From: Elephas maximus indicus
Lineage: Eukaryota > Chordata > Mammalia > Proboscidea > Elephantidae
Reading direction: 5' to 3'
NCBI RefSeq assembly: GCF_024166365.1
Contig: NC_064824.1
Location: forward strand, 42,570,608 to 42,634,607
Length of the DNA: 64,000 nt
Each line of letters opens with the position of its first letter. Within the stretch, counting starts at the first letter, position 1. Below are positions 60,468-64,000 of the stretch, in pieces. The notes beneath the pieces were generated by a model. It was not told where the DNA came from, did no database searches, and was given only the letters and a program-made list of their open reading frames with translations. A program made the position numbers and the translations under genes.

Positions 60468-60622
60468 AAAAAGACCCATTGCCTTCAAGTCGATTCCAAC
60501 TCATAGTGATCCTATAAGACAGAATAGAATTGCCCCATAGGATTTCCAAGGAGCAGCTGGTGGATTCAAACTGCTGACCTTTTTAGTTACAGCCAAGCTC
60601 TTAACCACTTTGCCATAAAGGA
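60468..60622 (-). repeat. AfroSINE, nearly full
   Basis: Complement tail ccattgccttcaagtcgatt, body and head down to actttgccataaagg. The head end is diverged. Confidence 0.9.
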
Positions 60623-60629
60623 AAGTAGA

Positions 60630-61180
60630 TTACAGAATTCCTATTAATTTAAACATTAAAACAGATATGTTTAATATGTATTAACTACATTGAAAGTGTA
60701 ACATCTGCCTTCCTTTACAGAATTCAGGTATCAAAGCTAATAGAGAGAGGGCTGTATCTTTTCATTTAGGCAATAATCCTACAATTGGGGAAGCTAATCT
60801 TAAGTACTGGAATGGTATGTGTGAGTCATAATCTTTTGGTGAATATAACAGATAATGTCATATGCAACTTCTAAATCTCCATTGTTAGTTTTGTTTGTTA
60901 ACAGAGAAGAACGTGACCAAATTAAGAAAATTGGATTTATTTTACAGCACTTATTTAAAAACTATTGCCAGCACATTTTTTGTATATTAATGCTATGTAG
61001 AAATTGGTCCTCAAATTGTTACTTTACTTTAACTAGCTGTTCTTACATAGTGTTAGTTTTCACCTATTTTTAGATAACTAATTTCATTGTATAATTTATT
61101 ACCTGATTTAGGAGGATAAGACAGTAGTCTCAATTAAAATTAAAAAAAAAAAAACAACTTATTTGTTTACTATTTGCATT
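60630..61180. other. Unassigned AT-rich sequence
   Basis: Nothing recognised. A-run at 61142-61154. Confidence 0.4.
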
Positions 61181-61194
61181 CAAATTCTAATCTT

Positions 61195-62047
61195 GTCATC
61201 AGGAAAGACGTGTACCAGGGTTATATCCTTTCACTATACTTATTAAATTTGTATGCTGAACAAATAATCTGAGAAGCTGTACTATATATAGAAGAATGCA
61301 GCATCAAGATTGGAGGAAGACTCATTAACAACATGCCATATGCAGATGACACAACCTTGCTTGCTGAAAGTGAAGATTTGAAGCACTTACTGATAAAGAT
61401 CAAAGACTATAGCCTTCAGTATAGATTACCTCTCAACATAAAGAAGACAAAAAAACCTCACAACTGGATCAACAAACAACATCATGATAAACGGAGAAAA
61501 TATTGAATTTGTCAAGGATTTCGTTTTACTTGGATGCACAATCAACACACACGGGAGCAGCAGTCAAGAAATGAAAGGGCAGATTGCATTGTGCGAATCT
61601 GCTGCAAAAGACCTCTTTAACGTGTTAAAAAGCAAAGAAGTCACTTTGAGGACTCAGGTGAACCTGTCCCAAGCCATGATATTTTCAATTGCCTCATAAA
61701 ATGCAGAAGCTCAATAATGAGTAAGGAAGACCAAAAAAAAAAAAAGAATTGATGCCTTTGAATTATGGTGTTAGCGAAGGATATTGAATATACCATGGAC
61801 TGCCTGAAGAACAAAAAAATCTGTCTTGAAGGAAGTACAGCCGAATGCTCCTTAGAAGCAAGAAAGCGGAGACTTTGTCTCATATACTTTGGACATGTTA
61901 TCAGGAGGGATCTGTCCCTGGAAAATTACATCATGGGCCCAAATACAGCAACTATTGTGAGGATGGCATAGGACCGGGCAGTGTTTCATTCCTTTGTACG
62001 TAGTGTTGCTATGGGTCATAACCTACTCGATGACACCTAACGATGGC
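61195..62047 (+). mobile_element. RTE 3'-end copy, 5'-truncated
   Basis: Encodes, in broken frames, the reverse-transcriptase palm with YADD intact at 61339-61350, followed by NGENIEFVKDFVLLGCTINT (61484-61699) and the C-terminal part. A few hundred codons only. Perfect 12-bp target duplication aattctaatctt at 61183-61194 and 62048-62059. A stretch near 61922-61940 jumps from the 'leu-glu-lys' region to gggcccaaatacagca, so about 60-70 bp are missing. Confidence 0.94.
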
Positions 62048-62059
62048 AATTCTAATCTT

Positions 62060-62600
62060 CCTGAATAGCTTTAGAGTGAAAAGTGAAGTATAACTTAATT
62101 ATTGGAATAAACCTAAGAATATTTAGAAACTAGCCCCAACACCTGGTTTAGAATGACCCAGAATTCAGTAATTTACAACATTTTTTGTGTGTGTATGCCA
62201 AAAGTTAGCCTCACACTACATGAGTGGAGAGAAAAGGGTAAGAAAGAATAAAGGTGTACTTTTGGCCACTTTGGGTCCTTAGGGAAATCTACTGAGCTAA
62301 TGAAAATGTGTACTAAGCCAGCTCTAATTTCCTTTAGACTTGCTTTTAAAGATGTTTTCTTAAACTACTGTCTGTCAAACTTAACGTTTTGGAAAATTCT
62401 TTTAAGTCTATTTTCTGTAGCTTTTTTAGCCCTCCCCCAATAAATACCTTTTGTTTCATCTAGCAAATTTCATAATTTATATAGTATAAAATATACCAAT
62501 TAGGCCTATGATTTCTATGTCACTGTTAGTATAGAAACTGTTTTTTTTCTCTGAAAGTTTTTAAAAACACACACACACAATGTGATAGTTATTTCAATAG
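62060..62600. other. Unassigned AT-rich sequence
   Basis: Nothing recognised. Short (CA)n at 62567-62578. Confidence 0.4.
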
Positions 62601-62607
62601 GTGTTAC

Positions 62608-62838
62608 TTTTCAAGGAACCCTGGTGGTGCAAAGCTGCTAACCTAAAGTTTGGCAGTTTGAACCCACCAGCCACTCCGAGGGAGAAAGTTGTGACAGTCC
62701 GCTTCTGTAAAGATTTAAGTACAGCCTTGGAAATCCTATGGGGCAGTTCTACTCTGTCTATGGGGTAGTTCTACTCTCCTATAGGGTCGCTATGAGTCGG
62801 AATCAACTCGGTGGCAGTGAGCTCTTTGGTTTGGTTAG
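62608..62838 (+). repeat. AfroSINE, long variant with internal duplication
   Basis: Part of the A-box region is deleted (ggtggtgcaaagctgcta). Extra block gtccgcttctgtaaagattt is present. The body segment is doubled: ggggcagttctactctgtct then ggggtagttctactctccta. Tail atgagtcggaatcaactcgg. Confidence 0.93.
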
Positions 62839-62950
62839 CTGAAAAGGCTATATCCTAAGACAGGTATCCTGGTAGCAAATAAGTTTAAACTTTATATTAC
62901 TTTTTGCTTATAATCTATAAATAAGCTTCCAAAAGGTAACATTTGGATAT

Positions 62951-63126
62951 TAAAAACAAAAACCAAAATCAAACCCATTGCTGTCGAGTTGATTCCAACT
63001 CATAGCAACCCTATAGGAGAGTAGAACTACCCCATAGAGTTTCCAAAGAGCACCTGGTGGATTTGAACTGCTGACCCCTTAGTTAGCAGCCATAGCTCTA
63101 ACCACTACACCACCAGGGTTTCCTAC
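62951..63126 (-). repeat. AfroSINE, full
   Basis: Complement tail cccattgctgtcgagttgat through head caccaccagggtttcct. Target duplication aacatttgg[a/g]tat at 62938-62950 and 63127-63139. Confidence 0.94.
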
Positions 63127-63239
63127 AACATTTGGGTATACGAACCAATAAATCATATATCTATTAGAACTCCTACTGGTACCACAAATTGACTTCAGCC
63201 ATTAAACATGGCAGAGGGGAATTTAGTCAAATCCTGCTG

Positions 63240-63680
63240 CCTGACTTAGCTGACTCTGATACTGGCTCCTACCTTCGCTGTCCACTACACTGGCTCTCTC
63301 AAAATTCCTCAAATACACCCACTCTTTCCAGCTTCAGGGCTTTTGCATTGGCTCTTGCCCCTACCTGGAATGTTCTTCACATAGGTTTATATTCAGATTA
63401 ATCTGTCACTTCAAATAGCTGCCTCCCCACAACATTCATATCTCACTTGAAATGCCACTTCCTTACAGAAGTCATCAATGACCACTTATCACTTTCTAAA
63501 CGGATTTATTTCTTTATCTGTTTATCGAATGTCTTTTTTCTCCTCCGACTTCCAACAAACCAGAATAAACCTAAGGGAAGCACGTTATCTTGCTTATTCA
63601 CCACTCTATTTTCAGTAACTAAATGACTGCTTGGTGCATACTAAGAACTCAGTATGTATTGTTGATTTATGAAATGATTT
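63240..63680 (+). repeat. L2 LINE 3' end
   Basis: Order of phrases matches L2: gcttttgcattggctcttgc, cctggaatgttcttcac, tgaaatgccacttccttaca, gaagtcatcaatgaccactt, atctgtttatcgaatgtc, tattcaccactctattttca, and cttggtgcatactaagaact. Old element shared across mammals. Confidence 0.8.
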
Positions 63681-63778
63681 TTAAATAGGAATAGATCTTT
63701 ATATTATTAAATGAACTCAAGAATTAGCTCTTTTGCTTTACTTACTCATAATGTTTTTTTTGTTTTGTTTTGTTTTGC

Positions 63779-63906
63779 AGTTTACAGTGATGCTATAGGA
63801 CAGTAGAACTATCCCATAGGGTTTCCAAGGAGCAGCCTGGTAGATTCAAACTGCCAACCTTTTGGTTAGCAGCCCTAGCTCTTAACCAATGTGCCACCTG
63901 GGCTCC
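63779..63906 (-). repeat. AfroSINE, partial at tail
   Basis: Body and head are clear (cccatagggtttccaaggag, gccacctgggctcc). The tail side is diverged (cagtgatgctatagg). A (TTTTG)n run at 63757-63777 precedes it. Confidence 0.88.
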
Positions 63907-64000
63907 ATATTTCTCTCATATATAAATAAGAACATAAGCAGACATTTAGAGCCAACAAATGATGTTATGTAAATTCCATTCTACTTCATTTACTTTATAG

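Overview
This window looks like non-coding, repeat-dense nuclear DNA from a placental mammal, almost certainly an afrothere (elephant, manatee or hyrax lineage; an elephant-like genome is my best guess). Three things point there. About 25 copies of a tRNA-derived SINE match the AfroSINE family. There is a family of 3.3-kb RTE-class LINEs with BovB-like endonuclease/reverse-transcriptase remnants. There is also a distinct full-length L1 lineage. The species call rests on my memory of these families. I found no multi-exon host gene, no tRNA or rRNA gene, no CRISPR array, and no prokaryotic or plasmid feature. Nearly all the longer open frames lie in transposon remnants.

Layout: 1-1840 is the 5' part of a minus-strand RTE element, sitting inside an old L1 (1841-14293, minus). 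The old L1 carries two AfroSINEs and is split near its ORF1 start codon by a much younger full-length L1 (about 5712-13063, minus). The young L1 has an intact 339-aa ORF1, a broken ORF2, a CpG-rich 5' UTR with tandem units, a YY1-like site at its 5' end and a matching 16/17-nt target duplication. 14.3-18.3 kb is mostly unique AT-rich DNA with a split LTR remnant. 18.3-21.65 kb is a near full-length minus-strand RTE. 24.66-26.87 kb is a plus-strand RTE with a 5' inversion and an internal deletion. 28.72-29.56 kb is an RPS6 processed pseudogene with a 15-bp target duplication and no internal stop. 31.3-32.6, 34.6-35.3, 41.8-42.95, 51.2-51.9 and 52.6-56.0 kb hold further L1 pieces of different ages. 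36.0-37.8 kb holds a fold-back repeat, an LTR-like repeat and a diverged duplicated segment. 40.2-40.7 and 44.3-44.8 kb are two opposite-strand copies of one MaLR-like LTR family. 45.1-48.4 kb is another near full-length RTE. 56-64 kb holds RTE 3' pieces, LTR-like repeats, microsatellites, AfroSINEs and an L2 3' end.

The elements are related as parasite and host. The RTE family encodes the endonuclease and reverse transcriptase, and the AfroSINEs end in the same roughly 35-nt 3' tail as the RTE copies, so they were probably copied by that machinery. The L1s have poly(A) tails, and the RPS6 retrocopy has the hallmarks of L1-driven retroposition. No complete RTE or L1 ORF2 reading frame remains, so nothing here appears able to move on its own. 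I did not find a convincing undescribed biological system. The most useful observations concern retrotransposition mechanics (three copies of one target sequence around two L1s, the RTE 5' inversion, the shared SINE/LINE tail), the open RPS6 retrocopy, and a few unassigned repeats.
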